From assembly GCF_030915445.1 (NCBI RefSeq), contig NZ_CP133264.1:4497208-4561207 (forward strand): a stretch of DNA of 64,000 bases, written 5' to 3'. Both the position numbers and the translations under genes were made by a program. The notes under the pieces are model-generated. The model had not been told where the DNA came from. It did not search any database and saw only the letters and a program-made list of their open reading frames with translations. Position 1 is the first letter of the stretch. Every line of letters begins with the position of its first letter. Positions 1 to 8,076 of this stretch are shown piece by piece. This DNA is from Clostridium sp. OS1-26. GTDB lineage: Bacteria; Bacillota; Clostridia; Clostridiales; Clostridiaceae.

Positions 1-302
1 AAAGGCGCTGCAGCAATTGTTAGTGGAACTATAGCCGCGGTTGTTCCAATTGATTTACCAACTACAAGTTTAGTAAATGGAAATATTGCAATCATTAATA
101 TTATAAAAGGAAATGACCTTAATAAATTTATAACAGCATCAAGAACTTTATGAACATTCTTATTGGGTTTTAACCCGACCTCTTGTGTTAAGATTAACAA
201 AACTGCAGGTATAAATCCTAAAATTACTGCCAACACAGTAGAAACACAGACCATATATAAAGTTTCTGCTAAAGCAGGAAATAATATTTCATTAAATAAC
301 AT
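1..302 (-). CDS. metI: Methionine ABC transporter permease MetI, 3' part outside the window
   Basis: Integral membrane permease of the D/L-methionine importer; it works with the ATPase MetN encoded just upstream. The visible N-terminal 100 residues show a hydrophobic first segment, a polar stretch (LTQEVGLKPNKN), and the permease signature region around VINLLRSFPFIILMIAI, which is typical of MetI. The ATG directly follows the metN stop codon, so translation is probably coupled. The gene runs off the left edge of the window. Identification rests on these motifs plus the SAM riboswitch and metN context. Confidence 0.85.
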   Translation of the reverse strand, partial: MLFNEILFPALAETLYMVCVSTVLAVILGFIPAVLLILTQEVGLKPNKNVHKVLDAVINLLRSFPFIILMIAIFPFTKLVVGKSIGTTAAIVPLTIAAAP

Positions 303-1259
303 TTATTCTACCTCCCAATTTATAGATTTTGAATTTAAGTAGTCACAGATCTTCGTCTTATCATTTTCATCAATATTTATTACTAAGCTTCCGAGTATAT
401 CATCTCTAAACCTTTCTAATTTTCCCCATATTATTGAAAAATCTATGTCTAGAGCTCTTGCCATAGATGTTATTATACTTTGCTCACTGATTTCTTTTGG
501 AAAGAATATTCTTATGTTTAGTCCTGAAACAGGAAGAGTTTTATCTTCACCTAGCAATTTCTTTAAGTTGGCATCTGGCCTTAAAAATAAATCTTCTACA
601 TCTCCTACAGTTTTTACTTCACCAGCATCCATAATAGCAATTTTACTGCATACTTCTTTTATTACTTCCATCTGATGAGTTACAATGACTATTGTAATAT
701 TTAACTTTTCATTTATAGTTTTTAAAAGTTGTAGTATAGATTTTGTAGTACTTGGGTCAAGAGCTGAAGTTGCTTCATCGCAAAGCAAAACTTTAGGGTT
801 TAGAGCTAGTGCTCTTGCTATTGCTACTCTTTGTTTCTGTCCTCCACTTAATTCCCTGGGCATATTGTTCATTTTGTCTTCAAGACCAACTAGATTTAAT
901 AATTTCTCAACTCTATTTTTCATCTCAACTTTGTCCACACCCCAAACTTCTAATGGAAGTGCCACATTGTCAAAGACACTTTTCCTATTTAATAAGTTAA
1001 AATTTTGAAAAATCATGCCTAAATTTTTTCTAAAAACTCTAAGCTCTTTTTCTCCAAGATTCTTAACTTCTTTATCCATTACTTTTATACTTCCAGTATC
1101 ATAAGACTCTAATCCATTTATACATCTTAGCAATGTCGATTTACCTGCACCACTATGACCTATAATTCCAAATATCTCCCCCTCTTCTATATTTAAAGTT
1201 ACATCTTCTAATACCATTTTTTCAGAAAAACTTTTGCTAACTCCACTAATTTTTATCAC
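303..1259 (-). CDS. metN: Methionine import ATP-binding protein MetN
   Basis: ATPase of the methionine ABC importer. It carries Walker A (GHSGAGKST), the Q-loop (MIFQNFNLL), the ABC signature (LSGGQKQR), Walker B (VLLCDEATSALD) and the switch His (VTHQ). After the ATPase core comes a C-terminal NIL-type domain of about 75 residues, which in this family binds methionine and inhibits transport. I place the start at a GTG (1259) because AGGAGG lies just upstream; an ATG seven codons earlier lacks a ribosome site. It is transcribed with metI behind a SAM-I riboswitch, so methionine/SAM repression is expected. Confidence 0.93.
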   Translation of the reverse strand: MIKISGVSKSFSEKMVLEDVTLNIEEGEIFGIIGHSGAGKSTLLRCINGLESYDTGSIKVMDKEVKNLGEKELRVFRKNLGMIFQNFNLLNRKSVFDNVALPLEVWGVDKVEMKNRVEKLLNLVGLEDKMNNMPRELSGGQKQRVAIARALALNPKVLLCDEATSALDPSTTKSILQLLKTINEKLNITIVIVTHQMEVIKEVCSKIAIMDAGEVKTVGDVEDLFLRPDANLKKLLGEDKTLPVSGLNIRIFFPKEISEQSIITSMARALDIDFSIIWGKLERFRDDILGSLVINIDENDKTKICDYLNSKSINWEVE

Positions 1260-1312
1260 TACTTTTCCTCCTTTAAACAATGATCACTTCATAAAAATAT
1301 TAATGGGTAAAA

Positions 1313-1342
1313 AAATAAAAGCCCGAGGAAAACCTCGAGCTT
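1313..1342 (-). terminator. Riboswitch-controlled terminator upstream of metN
   Basis: On the minus strand AGCTCGAGG, a TTTT loop and CCTCGGGCT are followed by a T-rich run. This is the expression platform of the SAM-I riboswitch: it should form when SAM is bound and stop transcription before metN. Confidence 0.85.
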
Positions 1343-1470
1343 AAAATTCGTAGATTCCTCTCATCTCCCAGCCTTCGCTGCAGGAATTAGCACCGTTGTA
1401 TTACAAAAAAGTAACACCGGTTGCTGGGCTTCATAGGGCCAGTCCCTCCACCACTCTTGATAAGTTAGAT
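1343..1470 (-). promoter_or_regulatory. SAM-I (S-box) riboswitch aptamer
   Basis: On the minus strand the conserved S-box blocks occur in order: CTTATCAAGAG, GGTGGAGGGACTGGCCC, TGAAGCCCAGCAACC, GGTGCTAATTCCTGC and a closing GGGAGATGAGAGG. The arrangement matches the SAM-I four-way junction, including the kink-turn and pseudoknot segments. It precedes a terminator and metNI. Ends are approximate. Confidence 0.95.
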
Positions 1471-1494
1471 AATGTATTTTATTTTACTTTAATC

Positions 1495-1523
1495 ATTATA
1501 ACAGCATAAAAATTCAATGTCAA
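1495..1523 (-). promoter_or_regulatory. Sigma-A type promoter of the metNI leader
   Basis: Minus strand: TTGACA (1523-1518), a 17-bp spacer and TATAAT (1500-1495), a perfect consensus pair. It is placed so that transcription starts just ahead of the riboswitch. Confidence 0.85.
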
Positions 1524-1576
1524 CATTATTTGCTAGTTAACTTAAGAGTTACTACTATTGCAAATATGAGTATATT

Positions 1577-1978
1577 TTAATGGTTTTCTACATATTTTTC
1601 TATAATGTTAATTTGATTCATATCTAATGAAATAAATTCACAGCCTATATAATAAAAGGATTCTTTAATAGTAATTCTTTTCACTTCCGCAAGACACCAA
1701 AAAGATGGATTATCTTCTATCTTTAAAGTAAAATTAATAAAATCTCCTATTTGTAAGGCTATCTTACTTTCAATTAAAATACCAGTTTTTGATAGATTAA
1801 TAGTTCTCATAATTGGTCCTTCAAATTTATATTGCTCATAAACACTTTTATTATTTACCGTAGGATAGTATATATCTGTGTAAAATTCTGCTCTGTTAGC
1901 AAATCTTTTTTCTGGTTTTTTGTCTGAGCTTTTATATATATAATCTCCATTTTTATGTACTGTGTTTTTAAAAACCAT
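1577..1978 (-). CDS. PilZ-domain protein, probable c-di-GMP receptor
   Basis: A 133-residue single-domain protein. Both PilZ ligand motifs are visible: RxxxR at Arg25-Arg29 (RFANR) and the N-x-S-x-x-G motif at Asn61-Gly66 (NLSKTG), followed by the expected beta-barrel pattern. Proteins of this kind bind cyclic di-GMP and control motility, surface polysaccharides or other targets by interaction. There is no catalytic or membrane segment. It is a single gene between metNI and feo with an AGAGG ribosome site. Its partner cannot be inferred; a (broken) diguanylate cyclase gene lies far away at 54.5-55.2 kb. Confidence 0.8.
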   Translation of the reverse strand: MVFKNTVHKNGDYIYKSSDKKPEKRFANRAEFYTDIYYPTVNNKSVYEQYKFEGPIMRTINLSKTGILIESKIALQIGDFINFTLKIEDNPSFWCLAEVKRITIKESFYYIGCEFISLDMNQINIIEKYVENH

Positions 1979-2162
1979 TGTATACCTCTTCTATATAAGT
2001 TTGTACGTTACAGTATATATATTATACCATTGTTTATACCTTATATCTTCAATTTCTAACTATTTATTTAAAATATTTTTTAATAAAAATTAAATTTTAT
2101 CTGAAAAATACAACTTTATCAGAGGAGTATGATAATGACTTAAAGATATATTCTAGTTATTA

Positions 2163-2191
2163 TTGACATAAGCTTTTAAAGATGATATTAT
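2163..2191 (+). promoter_or_regulatory. Promoter of the feo operon
   Basis: TTGACA (2163-2168), a 17-bp spacer and TATTAT (2186-2191). The expected start near 2198 puts the Fur box just downstream of the transcription start. Confidence 0.8.
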
Positions 2192-2206
2192 TAATCTATA
2201 ATAATT

Positions 2207-2225
2207 GATAATGATTTTCATTACG
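2207..2225 (+). promoter_or_regulatory. Fur box of the feo operon
   Basis: GATAATGATTTTCATTACG matches the 19-bp Fur consensus GATAATGATAATCATTATC at 15 positions by eye. It lies between the -10 and the feoA ribosome site, a position where Fe-Fur would block transcription. This predicts induction by iron limitation. Confidence 0.85.
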
Positions 2226-2236
2226 AGGTGGTAGAA

Positions 2237-2464
2237 ATGAGTATTTGTGATTTAAGACCTGGACAAAAAGCTTTAATTGAAAATATAAGTGGAGATGAAA
2301 AACTAGCTAAGAGACTTCTTGCTTTAGGATGTATAGAAGGAACAGAAGTTGCATTAAAGACTGTTGCACCTTTTGGAGATCCTTTAATTATAAACTTAAG
2401 AGGATTTGATTTAGCAATACGTAAACAAGATGCTAAAAATATATTTATAACAAATTCCCGTTAA
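2237..2464 (+). CDS. feoA: Ferrous iron transport protein A
   Basis: A 75-residue SH3-like cytosolic protein that assists the FeoB iron permease. Family features visible are the opening 'LRPGQKALIENI', the central 'RLLALGCIEGTEV', and the C-terminal 'IRKQDAKNI'. I chose the ATG at 2237 because GAGGTGG lies five bases upstream; a GTG at 2228 sits inside that ribosome site. It is followed 26 bp later by feoB and controlled by a Fur box. Confidence 0.92.
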   Translation: MSICDLRPGQKALIENISGDEKLAKRLLALGCIEGTEVALKTVAPFGDPLIINLRGFDLAIRKQDAKNIFITNSR

Positions 2465-2490
2465 ATAACACTTTTGAAGGAGGTTTTTAA

Positions 2491-4251
2491 ATGATAACAG
2501 CAGCTTTGCTTGGCAACCCTAACGTGGGTAAAACTTCTCTTTTTAATCTTCTCACTGGTTCAAACCAATATGTAGGAAACTGGGCTGGAGTAACAGTAGA
2601 AAAGAAAGAAGGTTTCATTAATAACAATGTTAAAATAATAGACCTGCCTGGCATTTATGCCATGGACACATATTCTAATGAAGAGAAAGTTGCGAAAAAC
2701 TATTTACTTGATGGAAATGCAGACGTAATCATAAATATAGTTGATGCATCTAACCTAGAAAGAAATTTATATTTAACTACTCAACTTAAAGAATTTGATA
2801 AACCTATAATTTTAGTTCTTAATATGGTAGATGTAGCTGAGTCTAAAGGCATTAAAATAGATTATTCTTGTCTAGCTAAAGAACTAAACGTTAAGATTTT
2901 ACCTATTGTAGCTTCCAAAGGCAAAGGTATAGATGAGTTGAAAAATTTGCTGAATGGTGGCGATTTTTTACAACTTCCAACTGATAATGGTTATCAATTT
3001 CAGCATGAAAAAGAAGCATATAACTACATAAGTAGTATTCTAAATAAGTGTTTATCTTATAACAAAACGGAGTCTGTTTCAGTAACTGAAAGAATAGACA
3101 AAATTGTGCTTAATAAATTTTTAGCCTACCCTATCTTCTTTGGAATATTAGCATTAATTTTTCAATTCACCTTCAGTTGGGTGGGACAACCTATAGCGGA
3201 TATGCTTAGCGGTTTTCTAGATGATGCTATAATTCCTTTTTTACATCAAGCATTATCTAGTACTAGCCCTTGGTTCAGTTCATTGTTAATAGATGGCATT
3301 GTTGGAGGAGTAGGTTCTGTAATAGTATTTCTACCTGTTATCCTTGCTCTTTTTCTCGGAATATCATTTCTTGAAGATAGTGGATATATGGCGAGAGCAG
3401 CTTTTATAATGGATAAATTAATGAGAAAAGCTGGATTATCAGGAAAGGCATTTATTCCGCTAATAGTCAGTTTTGGGTGTTCGGTGCCTGGAATAATGTC
3501 TGCTAGGACTCTTGAAAGTGAAAAAGATAGAAAGCTTACTGCACTTTTAGCACCGCTTATGTCCTGTAATGCAAGACTTCCAGTGTACGCCATGTTTACT
3601 TCCGTATTCTTTGGAGGAAAAGAAACTCTTGTAGTGTTATCACTTTATGTTTTAGGAATATTTTTATCTTTTATAATAGGTATAATATTTAAAAATACTT
3701 TATTTAAAAAGGAAGAAGAACCTTTCATAATAGAACTTCCTGAGTATAAAATGCCCGAGTTTAAACATGTTATGCTTCATACATGGGATAAAGGAAAAGG
3801 ATTCTTGAAAAAAGCTGGAGGTATAATATTTGCAATATCCGTAATAATTTGGTTTTTATCTAATTTTAATTTACATGGAATGACTGAAATGAATAATAGT
3901 ATTTTAGCTTCTATTGGTAGAACTATAGCACCATTATTTGGACCTTTAGGCTTTGGTACTTGGCAAAATTCAGTTTCTTTACTTACAGGACTTATGGCTA
4001 AGGAAGTAGTTTTAAGCAGCATGGGTGTTATTTATGGAGGAAATCTACAAACTTCCTTGGTGCACGGATTTACCCCTGTATCTGCTTATGCATTTTTAGT
4101 TTTTGTATTGCTATATACTCCATGTATTTCAGCTATTGCAACCATGAAAAAAGAATACGGTAAGAAGATGGCTGCATTTTCGTTAACTTATCAATTTGTA
4201 CTTGCATGGATTGTATCCTTTATAGTATTTAGAATAGGTTCTTTATTATAA
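2491..4251 (+). CDS. feoB: Ferrous iron transport protein B (GTPase-coupled permease)
   Basis: A membrane Fe(II) importer of 586 residues. The N-terminal G domain shows G1 (GNPNVGKTS, residues 8-16), G2 region (GNWAGVTVE), G3 (DLPG) and G4 (NMVD). It is followed by a short helical linker and a polytopic membrane domain with the two Gate-like repeats, including the Cys motifs SFGCSVPGI and LMSCNARLPVY. It is shorter than the roughly 770-residue E. coli protein, mainly in the linker and C-terminal cytosolic part, as in many Firmicutes. The third small gene of the operon follows. Confidence 0.95.
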   Translation: MITAALLGNPNVGKTSLFNLLTGSNQYVGNWAGVTVEKKEGFINNNVKIIDLPGIYAMDTYSNEEKVAKNYLLDGNADVIINIVDASNLERNLYLTTQLKEFDKPIILVLNMVDVAESKGIKIDYSCLAKELNVKILPIVASKGKGIDELKNLLNGGDFLQLPTDNGYQFQHEKEAYNYISSILNKCLSYNKTESVSVTERIDKIVLNKFLAYPIFFGILALIFQFTFSWVGQPIADMLSGFLDDAIIPFLHQALSSTSPWFSSLLIDGIVGGVGSVIVFLPVILALFLGISFLEDSGYMARAAFIMDKLMRKAGLSGKAFIPLIVSFGCSVPGIMSARTLESEKDRKLTALLAPLMSCNARLPVYAMFTSVFFGGKETLVVLSLYVLGIFLSFIIGIIFKNTLFKKEEEPFIIELPEYKMPEFKHVMLHTWDKGKGFLKKAGGIIFAISVIIWFLSNFNLHGMTEMNNSILASIGRTIAPLFGPLGFGTWQNSVSLLTGLMAKEVVLSSMGVIYGGNLQTSLVHGFTPVSAYAFLVFVLLYTPCISAIATMKKEYGKKMAAFSLTYQFVLAWIVSFIVFRIGSLL

Positions 4252-4281
4252 GATTAAATATTAATTGTGGAGGTGTTGGAA

Positions 4282-4431
4282 TTGGCAGTAGAAATTATAG
4301 TTACCTCTATTATAGTTATAGCTGCAGTTTGCATATTCTATAGAAACTTAAAGAAAAAAGGTTCAGGTAGTTGTGATTGTGGCTCCTGCAGCAGTCACTG
4401 CCCTAATTATAAAAATTCAAGTAAACAATAG
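4282..4431 (+). CDS. FeoB-associated Cys-rich membrane protein
   Basis: A 49-residue protein with one N-terminal membrane helix (about residues 4-20), a basic stretch, and a Cys cluster (SCDCGSCSSHC). This is the pattern of the small Cys-rich proteins found next to feoB in Firmicutes, thought to help iron handling at the permease. The start is a TTG at 4282, six bases after GGAGGTG; an earlier in-frame TTG at 4276 abuts the ribosome site. A second protein of the same design is encoded at 39747-39881 in the two-component operon. Confidence 0.85.
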   Translation: MAVEIIVTSIIVIAAVCIFYRNLKKKGSGSCDCGSCSSHCPNYKNSSKQ

Positions 4432-4434
4432 AAA

Positions 4435-4473
4435 TAAAAAATCTGTCTTATTATGATTAAGACAGATTTTTTT
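4435..4473 (+). terminator. Bidirectional terminator after the feo operon
   Basis: AAAAAATCTGTCTTA pairs with TAAGACAGATTTTTT around a short loop. The A and T tracts on both sides allow it to serve feo (plus) and the convergent CBS gene (minus). Confidence 0.9.
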
Positions 4474-4522
4474 ATATTGTATTTAATAATCTTTGAAAAT
4501 TAATATATTAGACAAGTCATAA

Positions 4523-4903
4523 TTATTTACCATAGGTTTCAATAAAGTAGTCAACTATATTTTCAATAGTAGCTAAGCCTAATATAGTATTGTTGTCCAC
4601 TATTGGTATAGCAATTATGTCATTTTTTCTTAATCTCTCTGCAATAGCAATAACGTCTTCATCTTTTGCTGCAGTTATGACCTTTTTAGTCATGACCCAT
4701 TCTACTGGACAAGTATCATAATGTCCCTGATCCATTAAAAATCTATATATATCCGCTTTTACTATCATTCCTACCAATAATCCGCTCTCATCTACTACCG
4801 GTGCACCATTGATATTGTTATCATTCATTATCTCTAGTGCCTTAACCAAAGTATCATTTGGGCTTAATTTAATAATGTCGTAAGTTATTATTTTACTTAA
4901 CAT
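4523..4903 (-). CDS. Protein with paired CBS domains
   Basis: A 126-residue soluble protein made of two CBS repeats (about residues 8-60 and 70-124), which together form one Bateman module. Such stand-alone modules bind adenine nucleotides or other small ligands and regulate partner proteins. Typical CBS phrases are visible: 'INGAPVVDESGLLVGMIVKADI' shortened here to its core, and 'AIPIVDNNTILGLATIENI'. A GGGGG-type ribosome site precedes the ATG. It appears to be a single gene; nothing nearby reveals its target. Confidence 0.85.
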   Translation of the reverse strand: MLSKIITYDIIKLSPNDTLVKALEIMNDNNINGAPVVDESGLLVGMIVKADIYRFLMDQGHYDTCPVEWVMTKKVITAAKDEDVIAIAERLRKNDIIAIPIVDNNTILGLATIENIVDYFIETYGK

Positions 4904-4974
4904 AAATATCCCCCTTTATATAATTAAAATTATAAATCATAAAATATATAGGATATAATAAAGAAAATTGGACT

Positions 4975-5772
4975 TTAATAACTGTTATTTATTATATTGC
5001 TTAACTCGTTACAATCTCTACAACCTTTTAATATTTGATCTATGGTTCTAGATGCGGCTTTTTTTGACACTCTTTCTAAATCTATATCCAGTAAAATATT
5101 ATTTTTATTCAATAGACTTTTCAAATATCTTAGTTGTTTCTCAGTAATTACATTTTCTCTAATTAGGTTTTTGTTATTTTCAATATTAAAAATAAACTCA
5201 TGAATTTTAGGTAAACTTAAAACATCTTCATAATTATGAAGCATAATTATATTTTTTAATCTATCTTCCCCTGTTAATAAAAACTCCTTGTATAAATCTA
5301 CACTTATTCCGCCATCTATTTGATCTTCTCTCTTTATTCCTATATATTTTTCTACACCTTTTAAATTACATCTCTCTATTCCAAGCTGTTTATAATAAGG
5401 CCTGATGATTCTATATAAATCAACGTGATTTTTAGGAGTATTAAGGGCTACATTGTGTTTTTCAATTCTTTTTCCTATAAATGGTTCGTCAAATGCAATT
5501 CCGTTATAAGAACACCAAGTATTGTACTTTTGTAAATCTGTTAAAAAATTATACAGTATCTCTTCTTCGTCTTCCAAAGATTCAGCATAATATTGCTTTA
5601 TACAAAAATTCTTCTCATCATTAAATTTACCAAATGATATTAGTATTATATTATCGTCATCTTTATCAAAACCTGTAGTTTCTATATCAAAATATGCTAT
5701 ACCACTCATGCCGTAGTCACTGAATATATTTTTGTTTATCTTCAGCGACTCATTATACTCTTTAACTAACAT
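4975..5772 (-). CDS. RNase H-like exonuclease-domain protein (YprB type)
   Basis: A 265-residue soluble protein. The N-terminal 200 residues show DEDD exonuclease features: 'YFDIETTGFD' (first acidic pair), 'SYNGIAFDEPFI' (second motif) and 'HNYEDVLSLP' (late Asp), which fits the ribonuclease H-like YprB family. The C-terminal 60 residues are helical and unassigned. The start is the ATG at 5772 preceded by GGAGG; an upstream in-frame ATG would add a short hydrophobic segment with no ribosome site. The substrate is unknown. It is a single gene downstream of argS and transcribed the same way, but separated from it by a terminator. Confidence 0.75.
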   Translation of the reverse strand: MLVKEYNESLKINKNIFSDYGMSGIAYFDIETTGFDKDDDNIILISFGKFNDEKNFCIKQYYAESLEDEEEILYNFLTDLQKYNTWCSYNGIAFDEPFIGKRIEKHNVALNTPKNHVDLYRIIRPYYKQLGIERCNLKGVEKYIGIKREDQIDGGISVDLYKEFLLTGEDRLKNIIMLHNYEDVLSLPKIHEFIFNIENNKNLIRENVITEKQLRYLKSLLNKNNILLDIDLERVSKKAASRTIDQILKGCRDCNELSNIINNSY

Positions 5773-5897
5773 TATAATCCTCCAAACTATTGCTACTACA
5801 TACCACAACTTTAAAATGGAATCATTAATTTTATCATATAACTAAATTAACTTATAATATCTATTATATAATAATGTAGTATATTTGAAAACTATAT

Positions 5898-5932
5898 AAA
5901 AGGCAATGGATAAAAATCCATTGCCTTTTATA
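5898..5932 (-). terminator. Terminator after argS
   Basis: A perfect stem AAAAGGCAATGGAT / ATCCATTGCCTTTT with a short A-rich loop, ending in T residues on the minus strand. Confidence 0.9.
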
Positions 5933-5940
5933 TATAAATA

Positions 5941-7632
5941 TTACATTTTTTCTACTACTTGTATTCCAAGCAAACCTAAACCATTTTTTAACACTTGGCA
6001 AGTTGCTTCCACTAACTTTAATCTAGCGTTCTTTGTAGCTTCATCTTCTGCGTTCATAATGCTGTGAGCATTATAGAACTTGTTAAATCCTTTAGCAACC
6101 TCTATTAAATATCTTGTTACTATAAAAGGCTCTAATCTATCTATAGAATTTAGTATAGCTTTATTAAAACCTTCAAGAGACTTTGCAAGTTCAAATTCTT
6201 CACCAGAATTTAATTTGCTATAGTCTATTTCTACATTAACCTCTCCTGCTCTTCTAAGTATGCTCTTTCCTCTTGCATAACTGTACTGTACATATGGACC
6301 AGTCTCACCATCGAAGCTTAATATTTCACTCCAGTCAAATACTATATCTTTTTCCCTGCTGTTCTTTAAATATGCAAATATTACTGCACCTATGCCTACT
6401 TTTTTTGCTACATCTTCCTTATTCTCAAGATCAGGATTTTTTTCATTTATTATTTGTAATGTTTTTTCAATAGATTCATTTAATAAATCCTCTAGTAATA
6501 CAACATCACCTTTTCTTGTAGATAGTTTCTTGTCTGCGAATCTAACTAATCCATAAGCTACATGATTGCAATCCTCTGCCCAATCATTTCCCATAAGCTT
6601 TAATGTAGTAAATACTTGATTAAAATGAAGAGACTGACCTGCTCCAACCACATATATGCTCTTATCGAAATTATAAGTTTTCTTTCTATAAATTGCTGCA
6701 GCTAAATCACGGGTAGCATATATAGTAGCTCCATCTGCTTTTTTTATAATACATGGAGGCATATTATATTTATCTAACATTACAACTTTTGCGCCATTAC
6801 TCTCTACTAATATTCCTTTTTCATCAATCTTATCTATTACAGCATCCATTTTATCAGAATAGAAACTTTCTCCAGCATAAGAATCAAATTCTATTCCAAG
6901 CATATCGTATACTCTTTCGAATTCCTTTAAGCTTAAATCTTTAAACTTTTGCCACAGTTTTACTTCTTCTTCACATCCGTCTTCTAATTTCTTAAAGTAC
7001 ATTCTACCTTCATCATTTAAAGATGGATCTTTTTCTGCCTCGTCATGGAATTTAACATAAATTCTTAACAATTCACTTATAGGTTCCTTTTCCAAAGCTT
7101 CTTCATCACACCATCTTTTATATGCTGATATAAGCTTTCCAAACTGAGTTCCCCAATCACCAAGATGGTTTATTCTAACACAATTATATCCTTGTGAATT
7201 TAACATTTCATATAAAGATCTACCTATAGCCGTGCCAAATAAATGACCTACATGAAAAGGCTTTGCAATATTAACTGATGAATATTCAACACATATATTT
7301 TTCCCACGGCCTAAGTCTGATGAACCATAACTATCTTTTTCTGTTAATATCTTTTCTATTGCATTTTTTGTAAAGTCAAATTTATCAACAAAAAAGTTTA
7401 AATAAGGACCTAAGTTATCTATTTTTTCAAATCCTTCATTATTTAATTTTTCTTTTAGCTCTTGAGCAATCATATTAGGTGCTTTTCTCAAAGCTTTAGA
7501 TAACTGAAAGCAAGGAAAAGCATAGTCACCCATTTCAGATTTCGGTGGTATTTCTATAAGTCTTTCAATAGTATCTAACTCTAAATCAACATTTTCTTTT
7601 ATTCTTTCTGCAACTAGCTTTTTATAATCCAT
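5941..7632 (-). CDS. argS: Arginyl-tRNA synthetase
   Basis: A class I aminoacyl-tRNA synthetase that charges tRNA-Arg; 563 residues, the normal length. Visible are the N-terminal Arg-tRNA-synthetase add-on domain, the HIGH motif as 'KPFHVGHL' after 'CVEYSSVNIA', the catalytic core, and a C-terminal helical anticodon-binding domain ending in 'RLKLVEATCQVLKNGLGLLGI', typical of ArgS. The ATG follows GGGAGG. A T-box leader upstream indicates induction by uncharged tRNA. Confidence 0.96.
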   Translation of the reverse strand: MDYKKLVAERIKENVDLELDTIERLIEIPPKSEMGDYAFPCFQLSKALRKAPNMIAQELKEKLNNEGFEKIDNLGPYLNFFVDKFDFTKNAIEKILTEKDSYGSSDLGRGKNICVEYSSVNIAKPFHVGHLFGTAIGRSLYEMLNSQGYNCVRINHLGDWGTQFGKLISAYKRWCDEEALEKEPISELLRIYVKFHDEAEKDPSLNDEGRMYFKKLEDGCEEEVKLWQKFKDLSLKEFERVYDMLGIEFDSYAGESFYSDKMDAVIDKIDEKGILVESNGAKVVMLDKYNMPPCIIKKADGATIYATRDLAAAIYRKKTYNFDKSIYVVGAGQSLHFNQVFTTLKLMGNDWAEDCNHVAYGLVRFADKKLSTRKGDVVLLEDLLNESIEKTLQIINEKNPDLENKEDVAKKVGIGAVIFAYLKNSREKDIVFDWSEILSFDGETGPYVQYSYARGKSILRRAGEVNVEIDYSKLNSGEEFELAKSLEGFNKAILNSIDRLEPFIVTRYLIEVAKGFNKFYNAHSIMNAEDEATKNARLKLVEATCQVLKNGLGLLGIQVVEKM

Positions 7633-7761
7633 ATTGCAACCTCCCTATTATTTTTTATATTAAATTATATAAAATGAATCTCCTTCTCTTATCGTCGAAT
7701 GAGTACTCACTGAGTAAGCGATCATATCAAAATCGGAGATTTTATATGGCTGCTTAAATTA

Positions 7762-8015
7762 AAAACCCGTCTCTATTAAAATAGAGACGGGTATATATCC
7801 GCGGTACCACTCTTATTGAACTGGCATTTGCCAAATCCACTCAAAACTTTAACGCAGTTAACGACTTACTTGTGATTTGAAATCAAACCTTTTTCATAAG
7901 CTTCTCCAAGATTCTCTTCCTATTTAGCTTTCCTACAGGCTTTCACCATCCCTGTTCGCTTTTTAGAACTTACTAAAAGTACTCTTCTCTTCAACGAAAT
8001 TACTATATAAATTAC
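7762..8015 (-). promoter_or_regulatory. T-box leader of argS
   Basis: On the minus strand the T-box sequence AAGAGTGGTACCGCGG is followed by a strong terminator (ACCCGTCTCTAT pairing with ATAGAGACGGGT, then T residues). Upstream are stem I elements (CAGGGATGGTGAAAGCCTG) and the usual linker. Uncharged tRNA would pair with the T-box bulge and favour antitermination. AGA lies in a plausible specifier region and would be an Arg codon, but I could not fold stem I with certainty. Ends are approximate. Confidence 0.93.
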
Positions 8016-8076
8016 AACTCATTATATTACCATATTTTAATATTTGTCAAGACTTTTTTGTTATATGATATATTCT

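Noticed and set aside
7762..8015. Exact specifier codon of the T-box
   Set aside because: AGA is plausible, but stem I could not be folded with confidence by eye.
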